Notes under the pieces: model-generated
The model's input: only the letters and a program-made list of their open reading frames with translations
The model's database searches: none
What the model was told of the DNA's origin: nothing
In this document: in pieces, positions 24,518 through 35,510 of the stretch
How positions within the stretch are numbered: position 1 is the stretch's first letter
Layout of the letters: every line of letters begins with the position of its first letter
Made by a program: the position numbers and the translations under genes
NCBI GenBank assembly: GCA_031841125.1
Contig: CM063110.1
Location: 38,331,214-38,395,213 of the forward strand
Direction: 5' to 3'
DNA length: 64,000 nucleotides
Source: Acanthococcus lagerstroemiae
Taxonomy: Eukaryota; Arthropoda; Insecta; Hemiptera; Eriococcidae

Positions 24518-24653
24518 CAAGCGCGGATCCACGGGGGATCCCCCTCTAAAAAAAAAAGAAGGAAGAATCTGTGGGGAAGGGGCAGAAAAAACTTTCGCGC
24601 GCTTTTCCTTCTGCCATTTTCCTCCCCAAAATGATCGTCCAGATCCGCGCCTG
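24518..24653. mobile_element. small MITE in the Helitron (CARGCGCGGATC ends)
   Basis: It starts CAAGCGCGGATCCACGGG and ends CCAGATCCGCGCCTG. CATTCAC is repeated on both sides (24511-24517 and 24654-24660), a 7-bp match consistent with a slightly mutated 8-bp duplication. The element is 136 bp and non-coding. It is a likely hAT derivative. Confidence 0.75.
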
Positions 24654-24757
24654 CATTCACATATGACACAGTTTCGCAAATCTGCACATTTTTAAACATA
24701 CCTGCCTACAATAATGTGTAGCCGGTCCCAAGTTTGGAAACCAAAATGTGAGGGAAA

Positions 24758-25059
24758 CAGTGGCGGAGCTAAGTGGGGTTCCAGGGAGGCCACGGACCCT
24801 CAAAAAAATTTTTGGCCTCCCAAGAAATTTCCCAAAATTCAAATATTTGGTTAAAAAGTAGAAAATTGACCAACTTTTTCAGTACTCGAATCTCAATACG
24901 TGCATTATAAACAAAGACTATGATGAAATACCTAATTAAATATATTTTAGAATTTTACGGGTTTCATTTCATGAATTTTTAGAGCCAAACGTTTTTTTTC
25001 ATCGATTTCTCCTGCCCCCACCCTGGCCCCTCCTAAAAAAAAAGCTAGCTCCGCCAGTG
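24758..25059. mobile_element. hAT-type MITE in the Helitron, 7/8 TSD
   Basis: It starts CAGTGGCGGAGCTAAG and ends AGCTAGCTCCGCCAGTG. The flanks are GAGGGAAA (24750-24757) and GAGAGAAA (25060-25067). The element is 302 bp, non-coding, and younger than the Helitron that holds it. Confidence 0.85.
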
Positions 25060-25210
25060 GAGAGAAATTATACACCAAATAATTCGTTTGATTAGTAATA
25101 ATTTACGGGTACTGCGATACAGAACTTACCAATGTTTCTCTATCGAACTCAATTAAACTAACTCACTTAAGCCTCTGCTGTCTAGATGATCCGCGAAGCG
25201 AGTCAGCTAG

Positions 25211-27030
25211 TGGTTTATAATTTTGGAAAAGAAAAAAAAAGAAGTAAAAACCGATAATTTTTTCCACATTATACTACAATTTCATCAAAGTTCACGGAAA
25301 ATTGACGGCGTAGTAAAATTTCTTCTGATAGGTGCGCACTCTTGTGGCTCTTAATTTTTATATGCAACCGACAGACTTGAGAAATTCACGTAAACAATCA
25401 GTTACTCTACGCAGCAGTCATGTAACTAGTAGCCATTCGCCAACCATTTGCCTAAATTGAGACACAAATTGAAGTTTTTTCCGAAGAATAAGCCAGTTTT
25501 CTTTTTCCGATTTGAAGGAAAATGAGTGTGCAGCATATTTGCCCGGCCATATGCCGTTTTGTGTAAGCGAGTTCTCAATCTTACAATTTGCTGTGTTTGA
25601 ACTGGGGCGGGGGAGGATTTGCTATCCTTGGTCTACCGTCTCTGGCTTCACGGCTCCCAAAATATTTCTCAAGATCTCGAATAATGGTGTGGTGGGACGT
25701 ATGGCGATGCACGCATGCCAAAGTGGCCCCTATGACACCGCACCCCCGGCTCCGGGTAAGCCACGTAGCAATTTTTGATCAAAAAACAGCCCTCATTTCC
25801 AGCAACTAGCACCAGGACTGAGACGGAGCTCTCACGCTGTCAACAAAATACCATCGACCGTACACTTGTGATCAATAATGAGACCATTATTGCGTTTAAG
25901 TAACGCGAATTTCTTTTTTTTTTTTCTTCTTTTTTTTTTGTGTGTGCAAAATAAACGCCATAAATTACTTTTTACGTCGTAAATCATGGGAAACGAGTTC
26001 GAAAACGAAGATTTATAAACAGTTTGAATGCCAAGCGTACTTGAACATTTTTCGCCGGCGGAGCGCGAACACCACGAGGCTATAAATTTCTCGTCATGTA
26101 AATATGATTGTAATAATGCATGCGAGAATCCCAAGTTCCAGCCAGCAAAGGGCTGCGTAAGGATGTATGGGGGTTAAACGTGAAATATACACGTTTAAAA
26201 GAGGAACTGATATTATTTTAAGCACGTAGATGTTATCCACACGAGTGTCGAGAGACTACTTTTTTTCCTCCCTCAATTCCCCGACCATACATCGCCGAAC
26301 GGTGCGAAGAAAAATCTGCTCGGAAATCGCATAAAAGAAAATTGGGCGAAATTTTTCGGGTCACGACCGATAATGGCGAAATAGGTTCGTACAGCGAGCC
26401 CGGACACCGAACGCTTTTTATTTTTCCGTTTTGCCGACATATAAATCGTTTAAACACTTAATAAAATGACATTTCCCCCAAAATCGACGATGCATTCGAA
26501 TAGTTTTCTGAAGTTGGTTCAACATGTAACCCAAAAAGCATACTAGAGGGCGGTTCGTGCGGGCATTTATTTTTTATTATCATATACCGCTGGCCGGCGT
26601 TTAGAGAAGAGAAAAAGAAAGAAAGTATAGAAGAAAAATAAAGGGAAGAAAAAAAGAAGAAAATACCTAAAAACGCTTTTCCGAGAGAAGACAAAGAGGG
26701 AGACAGAGACAGGACACCTGCAAGACCCGACGTAGTAAATTATGAAGTGGGTAGATAAGCAGCTGCCGTATACAAGGTGAGGGCGGAGGCGTCATAAATT
26801 CCGCGACAAAAACTGCTGTAATATAAAAAAACGGTAAATCTTACATTGTTTTAATGTAATCTTTTTTCGTTTTACTTATGCACGGAAAATGCGGGCATCA
26901 TTTCGGGAAACATTTCTTAAATAAGTGCTTATGATAGGGAAGTATAAATATCAGAACCGCAGAACAGGCACGAAGCAATTTTATTCAACACATGCTCTGA
27001 AAGTGAGTCCTTCGTACCTTCTACCACGAG
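25211..27030. other. unassigned intergenic stretch
   Basis: Open frames such as 25512-25778 and 25832-26134 show no family motif and overlap low-complexity runs (T/C-run near 25914-25940, A/G-rich 26605-26700). The segment 26020-26460 is richer in CpG and might be regulatory, but nothing specific supports that. Confidence 0.35.
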
Positions 27031-27032
27031 TA

Positions 27033-27202
27033 GAGCACCTAGAAACACCCGAGTACTGACATCCGCCATTTTGAGTCGCTTGGTGCCCGACGATTCACAA
27101 CTCGATACGTGGAACGTTCCGCGTAATGAATTGTGAATCGTCAGGCACCAAGTGACTCAAAATATATAGCGGATGTCAGTACTTCGGTATTTCTAAGTGC
27201 TC
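27033..27202. mobile_element. snap-back MITE, TA target site
   Basis: The 170-bp element is almost entirely an inverted repeat. The left arm, GAGCACCTAGAAACACC and on through GACATCCGC, pairs with the right arm ending TTTCTAAGTGCTC. The arms reach CGATTCACAA/TTGTGAATCG at about 27092 and 27130. TA flanks both sides (27031-27032 and 27203-27204), as in Tc1/mariner-derived MITEs. RNA from it would form a hairpin of about 70 bp. Confidence 0.85.
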
Positions 27203-27267
27203 TATCGCGCCCTGGAGTAACGATTCGTAACGACTCGCATACCGGGCATAAATAATTCATTATTACC

Positions 27268-27481
27268 CAGCGTTGCCAACCCTAGCGATATAACATTAAA
27301 TCTAGTGTTTTTTCCGCATTTTAAAAAGTCTGGTGATTTTTTTGGTGATTTTTTCTTGTTTTGGTAATTTTAGTGTGTTTCGCAGTTGTCTGCTTATTTT
27401 TCATTTTTCTTGGTTTGTATGAGTATTTCAGGTCGGATAAAACGGGTGCGGATTTTTAACATTTTCAGTCTGGCAGCACTG
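27268..27481. mobile_element. probable hAT-type MITE, no clear TSD
   Basis: It starts CAGCGTTGCCAACCCTAG and ends AGTCTGGCAGCACTG. The left end is the same as that of the MITE at 34305-34802. The flanking 8-mers (TTATTACC and GTTACGTC) do not match well, so the pair may be diverged or chimeric. Confidence 0.55.
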
Positions 27482-27539
27482 GTTACGTCGTTATCAGCAG
27501 TACTCCCAGTACTCTCATTCCTAATTCCTATCACAAATT

Positions 27540-28920
27540 AATTCGCGATAAATCTCAGCGGCCCAACCCCCCGCCGTCACTCGCTTCTCTCGTGCCGGCC
27601 TTACTCGGCGCGTCGCGCCTCGTCCGACCATCACAGTCCTCAGTGTTTGGTCTAAAACTTTTGTTCCTGAGTTGAGGTTTGCTTTGCGCTTCTTTTGCTC
27701 CCTCTTTATCAGCGGTCCTCAATCTTCCACCATGAATTCCCCCCTTCCATCCTTTCTTCATCACGAGCCTCCTCCTCCACCACAACCCCCTCGTTCACCA
27801 CGGTCGCACTTCAACAGTCGCAGTCCTCCTCAGCCAGAAACTCCTCCCCCATAACGGCCATAATCTCCTACCAGAGGTTTCAGTGCCCACCCTATAGTCT
27901 TTACCTCCGCAGTATCCCCCCTGCGAACCCTTTCCTTCTGCACATCCGGGTAGGCCCTGTCCCTTGGACTCCCTCCGCACCTCTACAACTATCGACCACC
28001 ACAACCGACCTCCACCAGCTGGACCTGAATCTCTCTACATTACCCTCTCCATCGCTCCATGACTTTCTCCGTCCACAGCTTCTCCCTCACATGGCACTCT
28101 CCGTTCATCCCTCCGATCATCACCCAATCCTCCACCTAGTCTCCCCCGATCACCCTCTTCCACCCCGAATGCCCTCCATTAGGACCACGTCCCCGACCAC
28201 CCCCCACCACTATGGCCTTCATTTCTGTTCACGTACCACATCCCCACCAAGACCTCTTCACCCATCACTACGCCCTTCCCAATTGCGGCCATAATCCTTC
28301 GCTACAGCCTTCCTCTTCCACTGCTCCTTTTCGGCGGCCTCCTCATCCCAACTCTCACAAAGATCCCCTGGTTCTCCACTCAGAAGCTCCCATCACCATG
28401 GCCACAATACTCTTTCAGACCCCCACCACCAGCCCCTCTCGCACCATGGCTTTCATTTCCCTCCCCAGTCCCTCTTTCACCCAGGACTTCCTCCTCCTTC
28501 AGGACCTCTTACTCACCATCCCCCCACCCGGCCCTCTACCGTCCCCGCCACCACCGTGGTTTTCCTCCCCTTCAGGAGCTCCCTCTTCCACCATGAGTAC
28601 CTCTTATAACTCCGGGCCATAACCCACTAAAGTTTTATTGCCCTTCCAGGACCCTCACCCACCACTACACCCTGGGCTTTTTCTCCCTTCACAGCCCTGT
28701 TCTCACTGTGGTCCTCCAACCCCCTTGAAGATCCCTGGCCATCTACCCAGGAGCTCTCACAACCATGACCACCCCTCCCCCGAGAGTCCTCCCCCCTGAA
28801 GACCCCATCCCACCACCAGCCCCTCCCGCACCACGGCCATTTCTCTCCCTGGTCCCCTCTCACCAAGGACTTTCTCCTCCATCAGGTCCTCTTACTCATC
28901 TTAACTCCCTTTGAGCGCCA
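27540..28920. repeat. pyrimidine-rich tract with diverged internal repeats
   Basis: The plus strand is dominated by C and T for about 1.4 kb, with recurring blocks such as CCCCTCTCGCACCATGGC (28435) and CCCCTCCCGCACCACGGC (28822). CTTCAGGACCTCTTACTCA (28498) likewise matches CATCAGGTCCTCTTACTCA (28880); these pairs are about 385 bp apart. Long Ser/Pro/His-rich frames (27695-28294 and 28212-28622) follow from base composition. A genuine low-complexity protein cannot be fully excluded, but overlapping frames look equally good. Confidence 0.6.
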
Positions 28921-29720
28921 GTTATCTTAAGACCGACAGAGCGCCTGTTTATTTTTTGACAGCGGAGGAGAGGAACATGGAATGCAGTTTACCATCAGAT
29001 CAAGACGTACTTGGATACTGGAATGTTACTTGAAGAGTGAGGCTAGAAAAAAATCTGGCCACAGAAAGTTAGCACCGTTTCACATGCTCTCACCTTCATA
29101 CCACCTCATCTGCGGCATGCATTCATTGTGAATATATCAAGAAGTGCGGGGGAGGGGGAAGTCATACAACTGCTGCAAATCAGGCTTAAAATGTTCGACG
29201 ATGTGTAGCCCCTACCATGGTAAGTCGAGCCTCAGCAAGATTCGTCCATGACCCACCCCCCTATTTTTCAATATTTAATACGTGGTTTAGCAGATGTCAA
29301 GAATTAATTGAGCGTTCTCATAAAACCTAGCTACCGACATTCTCAGTTTCGATTCCTCGTCACTCAAACGTCAAAATTTTAAAATAATGGTGTACAACTT
29401 TTCAAAAAAGAAAAATTTAGGCTACCCCTGATCTCAGTCCATATCATGTAGAATAAAATTTTAGATATTTTTTTTAATAATGTCAACTCAAACTGTACAT
29501 TGCTTGAAGCGTACCATGGGATTTGCCTACGGTTTTCTTCACAATCGTCTTAGGCTATTGAGTTTCAACGCCAGAACGCCTTTATTAGAAAATTAGGACA
29601 ATCGTCACTAACACGTGATGACAAACAGATCAAGTTCCGAAAATTAAAAAAAAATTGTTTTAAATTAAAAATTGAATTTTAAGAAGTTTTTATAATACAG
29701 GTATCAAAAGACTAAACTTA

Positions 29721-29755
<35 letters not shown>

Positions 29756-32700
29756 AAATTTTAAAATTAGTAAGTATACGTATCAAAAAATGATTCTATT
29801 CAGCATGTCAAGTGTCAAGTTTGGAAAACGATCTATTTTTTCATATTGGCTCCAGATCTATACTTTAAATTTGCAGATGTCACTTAAGGCTTCTGATGCA
29901 AATGTTTCAGCCCTGATAATGGCCTTTAAAACTAAAAATTTTCATAACTCAAACATTGCTTACTAAGGAACAGTATAAGCGTTTTTAGGTCATTTTTTGC
30001 TACTAATTTTTTTATTTTGTCGCGAGCTTTTCCTCCCCCCCCCCTGTCTATATAAAACAGCTTTTTATATATTCTGTGACTTCGTAATCTATTTATGAGC
30101 GAACTGAAAATAAGCACAGTAAATTCAAAGTATATACATTTTGCTATCAGTAAAGAGACAAACAATGTAGAAAATGTGAGTTGTTTCCTGAAAATAAGAA
30201 TTTTTGAAGAAAAAAAATAATAATGTACCAAATTTAGTTTCTTGATACTTATATTTCAAAGATTCGCAAGAAGTTAACATTTTTACCATTCCCAGTTTTT
30301 CTTTCTTTTTTATAAATTTTGTTCGGCGTACATTCTCTAACAAGCTATAGTTGATGGTGAAAAATTATCCGGAGTATTCTGATTCTTTTTAAGACTCTTC
30401 CGAGCTTATTAAAGGCCCTTCAAATTTCTTCTATACTTACTACAACACTTTCAGACGCTTCCCGAATAGTTTGAGGTTACAGTTGAGACCTTTATTAACG
30501 AGACTAAGACTCTTTAGGACTATTACAGAGTAATTTAAAGAAAGTTACAACTCTTACTGACTTGACTGAGACGCATCTAGATTCATCACGAACTCTTTCA
30601 CGACGTTTAGACACTTTGATGAAAATTATCGGACACTGAGCAAGCTTTTGGAAACATTACTACCTGCACTAGAGAATACGCGCGCTTTCTGATTTTTTTT
30701 TTTTTTTTTTAAAGGTTTCCTGAAGCTCAAATTATTTTGCCGGTGAAATACAGTTTTTGAGAAGTGCGACTTTATCGTGCCGAAAAGTTGGGTGTGGCTT
30801 ATAGAGAATTTATTACCCGACACATAAGATGTTTGAGAACCCACCCTTCCCCTCCCTGCAAAAATGTCGAAAAATCGTTTTATTAGCCTTCGCGAGAAGA
30901 TTTATCAGGCAACAAAACGAATTTTGAACTACGAATACGACATCAATATGGTCGCTCTTACAAAAACTTTTGAGATCCGAAGGAAGTTCGCGTAAGTTCT
31001 GAATCGAAAGTGTTATTCTTGTTTTCTATGTTTATTCTCCGTTCAAAATGAGTCTCGAGTACGCGATCCCTTTCCATGTCTTGCTGTTACTATTGAAACG
31101 CAAATGAATTTCGGTCTTGTCTTTTAAGTACCGGCATGAATTTCCCATATGCCTGTCACACGGTGTCAATCGTGGCGATTGTGGGAACTTGAGATAGATT
31201 ACCCCCGCCCCTTCTCACCCGATATTAGCAATTGGGATTTTTAGCCTCTGTTTCAAAAACTGATGTATTTGAACGAGTCAGATACCTAATTTCGTAAAAA
31301 GTGCAATAAGTCACATTCTGGATAAAAAATGTTTTACGTTTTCCAGAGTAAAATTAATTTGCTCTACGGCACGTGCAGCCAGGTTCGTAGGGTATACACG
31401 CAGTAAGTTGCAGTAAACGTGCCAAGCTGATTTTAACTCGATAGTGACTTTCAATTTTTGGTCAGTACGGCTCAATAAAATTTATCGGAGACCAGACCAT
31501 CAAATCAAGAAGAGTAATGGGACCACTCTTTACATTAAAGTGCTCAAAGTGGTTCCCTGCGGTAACCGTATTTAACGTATTCTATACGGCCTAAGCTACA
31601 ATCATCCTAGTGGTAATTTTTTAACAAAAAATTTAAGGTGTTCGAAAGTATACACCATGGTATCCGGATGATCTTGTAAAAGAACATACAAGCTGCCAAA
31701 GTCGCGACATGATCAACCCTTTAGCCGCGAATCGATTGGGTTTACTATCAAAAAAGTAAAACAAGTAGTTTCGAAATTTATAAAAGTAAAACTATTGGTC
31801 GGGGTTACGTTTACGGTTTCCTCTGCCTCATCCTGGAATTAGCCGTACTTCCCTCCACACCTGACAACCAGCAAGTTAAACTCAATATGTCGTCAAGCTC
31901 AGTCTGTGATGAGTTACGTACTTCATCTTATCTCTTTAATTAACAAAAGTGGGACATTGTTGCGAGTTATTAACAGGATTAGTAAGGCTTACGTTAATGC
32001 AGTATTTGAATTTGAAAGCAGCTATCTCACCCTCTCCCTAGCCCTTTGATGCTGCGGAAATATAATAAAACCCTCATTTACGGGTAATCTCTGGTCGCGA
32101 TTCTAAGTTCTGTTCTCTGTTTTTAATCGTTGCTTCATCAAGAACCCAGCCCAGCAGCCGCGGCTTTAAATATTTATCTCGACATAATTCCGCGGATTTT
32201 GTAAGCTCCGAAAACACCCGTTGCTCTTCTTCCATATAGTTTCAAATTTCAAGAAAACGCTCCAGCTTTTTGTTTTGTGAATCGTAGGCGATGTGTAACC
32301 TGCGAGGTATAACTTCAGTTTTTTATGGATCTTACAGAATAGAATTTTCAGGCTAATGTTTTCGGACTAAGTTCAAACGATACGTTTGGATACAATTCAG
32401 CGAGGGTTTGTGCCCCTTTCAACGTTTCTTCAACAGGTATGACCTCTGTATGGTCAGAACTTTTAGACATAGGTTAAAGGTATTCCTCCTCCCTCACTTC
32501 TATCATAGCAGCATTTCGCGTGCAAATGATTCGAGAATCATTGGCATGTATTCGATCACAATCGATAATGGGACATAGTCAACAATTACGTACTTTTGTA
32601 AATGGAGAGGATCACCTATGGCGGCTAGAGCACTATAAATCGATTACGCTAAGCGGCCATTTTATCCTTAGTTTTTCCGTTGATGAGCGAACGTATCGCG

Positions 32701-33232
32701 GGCGACGAGCGAGGCTGCCCGCGACGAAAATCGAGATGCACGGCGAATAAGAAAATGAAAATGGTGGTTTCGCGTACTCGGATTAATCGCGCTCGCTCGC
32801 ACAAGGTAGAAGCCGTTTCAGCGAGGCCCGTAGCCAGACTATGATTCTTGAGGGAGCAAATGATACAGTGGGGAGGGCAAATTGTGTTTTGAAAATCTGT
32901 CAAATAATCGATTCTACATCGACGCATAAAATACCGATGCAGATGTAGAATATATTATGTAGAATGTAGAATGCGCGCAGAACGTGTAGAATGACGTGAA
33001 TTATATTCAAGAAACCAAGAAAATCTGGCTGCATTTTATTTGAATCCGTCGACGAAAACGAACTTTTGAGGCTCAGGTACAGGAAAATGAATTCCTTATT
33101 GATTCATTGAAATAACACGCCTATGGAAATGTCATCACTTTTGTGGAAAAATAATCCATTTTCAAAAAATTATACACAAATTAATTAAATAATAATCCTA
33201 TACATGTTTGGAAGGTTGTAATGCCCTTCCAC
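28921..33232. other. unassigned stretch with poly(A) tract and partial repeats
   Basis: A run of about 31 A lies at 29722-29752 and could be a retroposed tail, but I see no target duplication. CAGCGAGGCCCGTAGCC at about 32819-32835 is a lone terminus of the family seen at 10654. The segment 32911-32992 has a cluster of ATTCTAC/GTAGAAT words like those at 785-895. The segment 32560-32760 is CpG-richer. No gene was recognised. Confidence 0.35.
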
Positions 33233-33398
33233 CATAGGTGGATCCAAGATTTTCTCAAGGGGGGGGGGGTGAAGAAAAAACATGAATATTAATACTAATA
33301 TTAAATAAAAACTATCGAGTGGCGGGTTATTTTGTAGTTTTAAATTTAAAATTAGGTTCGGAAAGGGGACGGCTACGTACTCCTTGCATTCGCCTATG
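33233..33398. mobile_element. hAT-type MITE, perfect 8-bp TSD
   Basis: It starts CATAGGTGGATCCAAG and ends GCATTCGCCTATG, flanked by identical CCTTCCAC at 33225-33232 and 33399-33406. The element is 166 bp with a G-run near its left end and no coding. It lies just left of the second ATTCTAC-rich repeat copy. Confidence 0.9.
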
Positions 33399-33408
33399 CC
33401 TTCCACAA

Positions 33409-33791
33409 AGAAACTAAATTCAGTTCCTGCTTCATCGGCTCAATTTGAACGTGACTTTTCCCAGTGGACTTATGTGTATGACAGCATGCGTAATCGTCTC
33501 AAACTTCATCGTTCAAAAAACTTAATATATTTATATTACTCCGTCGAAGTTCTGAATTTTAAGTTCCAATTAATGTATTTGTAAAGCTTTTTAAAGCTCA
33601 ATTATTTACGAATAAGGAATAAAATTGATTATTTTTTGGTTAAATTTTTCAATTTTCACTCTTCTTTTGGTCAGTCTACACATTCTACACATTCTAGAGT
33701 AGAATGTGTAGGAATAGTCATTTATTCTACATGGTGCATTCTACACATAGAATAAAAAATCTACGTCAGTTTATTCTACGGCACTACCCTG
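33409..33791 (-). repeat. ATTCTAC-rich dispersed repeat, copy 2
   Basis: Homologous over its length to 514-903, including the ATTCTAC/GTAGAAT cluster (33672-33780) and the ending CGGCACTACCCTG. The 60 bp beyond that end (to about 33852) also match 35311-35377, so the family extends past CCCTG in these two copies. The right end of a third copy is at about 35280-35377. Confidence 0.65.
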
Positions 33792-34043
33792 AATATATGC
33801 AGAATGAAGAGAAAGAAATCAGTGATACCAAAATAAAGTTTCGAAAAATGTATTATATATTTATTTTTTTCAGTATACGTATATGGCGTGCATACAATTC
33901 TCTTTACAGAAAGAGGTTAGGTGCGTTCCCTCTAATTGGGACCACTTTCTTCCATCTCTTCCCCTTCTGCGGACACCGCCCATTTTAGGGCAAATGTCCC
34001 CCCTTCTCCCTCCATATTTCCCTGTCAGCGGTATGCCTTCTCC

Positions 34044-34247
34044 ACATATCGTGTGTCTCATGCACACTTAACCTAAGTGACATTTTGACAGAAAATGACG
34101 AATTACTTCCTTTTTTACCCCGTTAGATGGCGTAAACCATTTGAGCCACGTATTATAACACAACGTTATTTATAATTTTCAAATCGCTCTCCTGAAAAAA
34201 AAGGTTTTGGTCACTTAGGTCAAGTGTGCATGAGACACTCGATATGT
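34044..34247. mobile_element. inverted-repeat MITE (GTGTCTCATGCACACTT), copy 2
   Basis: The left arm is ACATATCGTGTGTCTCATGC and onward to CCTAAGTGAC. The right arm is its reverse complement, ending CATGAGACACTCGATATGT. The element is about 204 bp, with its centre inverted and about 60 bp shorter than at 21963-22215. It abuts the truncated 3' end of a LINE copy. Confidence 0.8.
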
Positions 34248-35285
34248 CCCCACATTTTGGTTATCTCGTCCTTCCACCAGGTGAAGGGTCGCCCCCTTCT
34301 CCGGCAGCGTTGCCAACCTATCAGTCCAGAAAGTACTGAACAACTGCCAAATCTTTTTTTTCTTTTTAAGAAAAGCCCAGAAAATCCAAAATTTTGACCC
34401 GTGCAACCGAAACGGATTTTTTGTTTTGCAATTTTGAACGGTTTTTAGCGAGGTATTCTATAAAATTTCGGTTATAATCCCTGAAACAGGACGTAATTTA
34501 CGTATTCTACATTTTACTTTACGTATTATTCGTATTCTACGTGTAAAGGAGAATATGATATTCTACGCGTAAAATGCCATCTATATTCTTTTTTACTGTG
34601 AAAATGATGGTTAAACCAACGTTTCTCTTCAGTTTTGAATTAAATTTCTCAATTTATAAAAAAAAAATCGTGGAAATCTTATCAATTTCAAAACAATAAC
34701 AAAAAAAATAGGAGAAAAAAGTGAAAAAGTACTGTTAACTTTTCAAAATGTGTTTGAAAAAGCACTAGTTTTAGCGCGAACGCACTAAGGTTGGCAACGC
34801 TGTTCTCCTTTTCCTATCATACGAGATCCATCTCTCCAACCTTTTTTCCCATCTTTCATCCCGCTGTCGCCAAATGTATCCCGCGTATTTCCACTTGCTT
34901 TTCTTTACGAAATAACCAATGTCCTGCATTTTTGTTTTTGTCCTAATTTCTGTATTTTGAATTTTGTCTGCAAGTCTGATATTGAGCATACTTCTTTCCA
35001 TCGCTCTTTGGGACACCCTTAGTCTTTCTACATTTGATTTTGTAAGAGCCCACGTCTGGGCTCCGTAGGTCAAAGAGGGTAGAATGCTGCTTCTCCATAC
35101 TTCTGTTTTGGTTCGGATATGCAGTATCCCTTTGAAGATATCCTTCAACTTCCAGTGGTTGTTCCAGCCACTTCTTATTCTGTATGACAATTCTATTTCT
35201 CTCCTCTTGAAAAATGAAATTGTCTGCCCTAGGTAGACTATTTCTCTTATCCATTCGATTTCCTCTCTAGGAATTAAAAAAAATC
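34248..35285 (-). pseudogene. LINE C-terminal region (RTE-like), split by a MITE
   Basis: The long frame (34803-35285, minus) has REIVYLGQTISF, RSGWNNHWKLKDIF, LPSLTYGAQTWALT and QRAMERSMLNIRLADKIQN, followed by WKYAGYIWRQRDERW. These blocks are the standard thumb and C-terminal region of RTE/CR1-like non-LTR reverse transcriptases. Left of the MITE at 34305-34802 the protein resumes with RRGRPFTWWKDEI (about 34262-34304), matching DRPPTRLKDEI near 59818. The catalytic part is missing, so it is dead. It probably belongs to the same family as 16378-17090 and 58731-59900. Confidence 0.85.
34305..34802. mobile_element. hAT-type MITE inside the LINE, 6/8 TSD
   Basis: It starts CAGCGTTGCCAACC and ends GGTTGGCAACGCTG, a perfect 14-bp inverted repeat. 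The flanks TTCTCCGG (34297-34304) and TTCTCCTT (34803-34810) agree at six positions. LINE coding sequence resumes on both sides, which independently proves insertion. An ATTCTAC-type word cluster lies inside (34500-34570). Confidence 0.85.
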
Positions 35286-35377
35286 TACGCCAGTTTATTC
35301 TACGGCACAACCCTAAATCTATGCGGAATGAACGAGAAAGAGATCAGTGATACCAAAATAAAGTTTCAAAAAATGCA
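35286..35377 (-). repeat. ATTCTAC-rich repeat, terminal fragment
   Basis: AATCTACGCCAGTTTATTC and CGGCACAACCCTA are followed by GATCAGTGATACCAAAATAA, matching 33765-33852. Only this end is present. Confidence 0.6.
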
Positions 35378-35386
35378 TAGTAATCC

Positions 35387-35510
35387 CTGATCTTACTGGG
35401 GTAATTAGAAAGTAAAAAACGTTTTTTCCGATTTTCTCAGGGAGCAAATGACTACGCCAGTGGGGGCGTTACTCCCCTCCCTGGCCCCTTGGCTACGGGC
35501 CTGGTTTCAG
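35387..35510. mobile_element. truncated hAT-like end (composite core family)
   Basis: GGGGTAATTAGAAAGTAAA, then TTTTTCCGATTTTCTC, then CTTGGCTACGGGCCTG match the right end of the core at 10545-10654. The other end is missing. Confidence 0.65.

Larger units (their letters stand above)
23053..25210 (+). mobile_element. non-autonomous Helitron
   Basis: The 5' end is TCTTCTACTAAGTATATAAA followed by (GTTT)n. The 3' end is CAGCTAG preceded by the hairpin GATCCGC-GAA-GCGAGTC (seven pairs with one mismatch and one wobble). An A precedes the 5' TC (23052) and a T follows CTAG (25211). TC...hairpin...CTRR with insertion between A and T, and no duplication, is the Helitron pattern. Near the 5' end lies 'ACGGCTGGACCGATTT', a block I recall as common in insect Helitron-like repeats. 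No Rep/helicase is present. MITEs at 24518-24653 and 24758-25059 inserted later. The centre has an A-rich tract (about 23640-23815) that makes spurious frames. Confidence 0.75.

Noticed and set aside
27695..28294. 199-codon Ser/Pro/His-rich frame
   Set aside because: It follows from the pyrimidine-rich composition; overlapping frames in the same tract look equally open.
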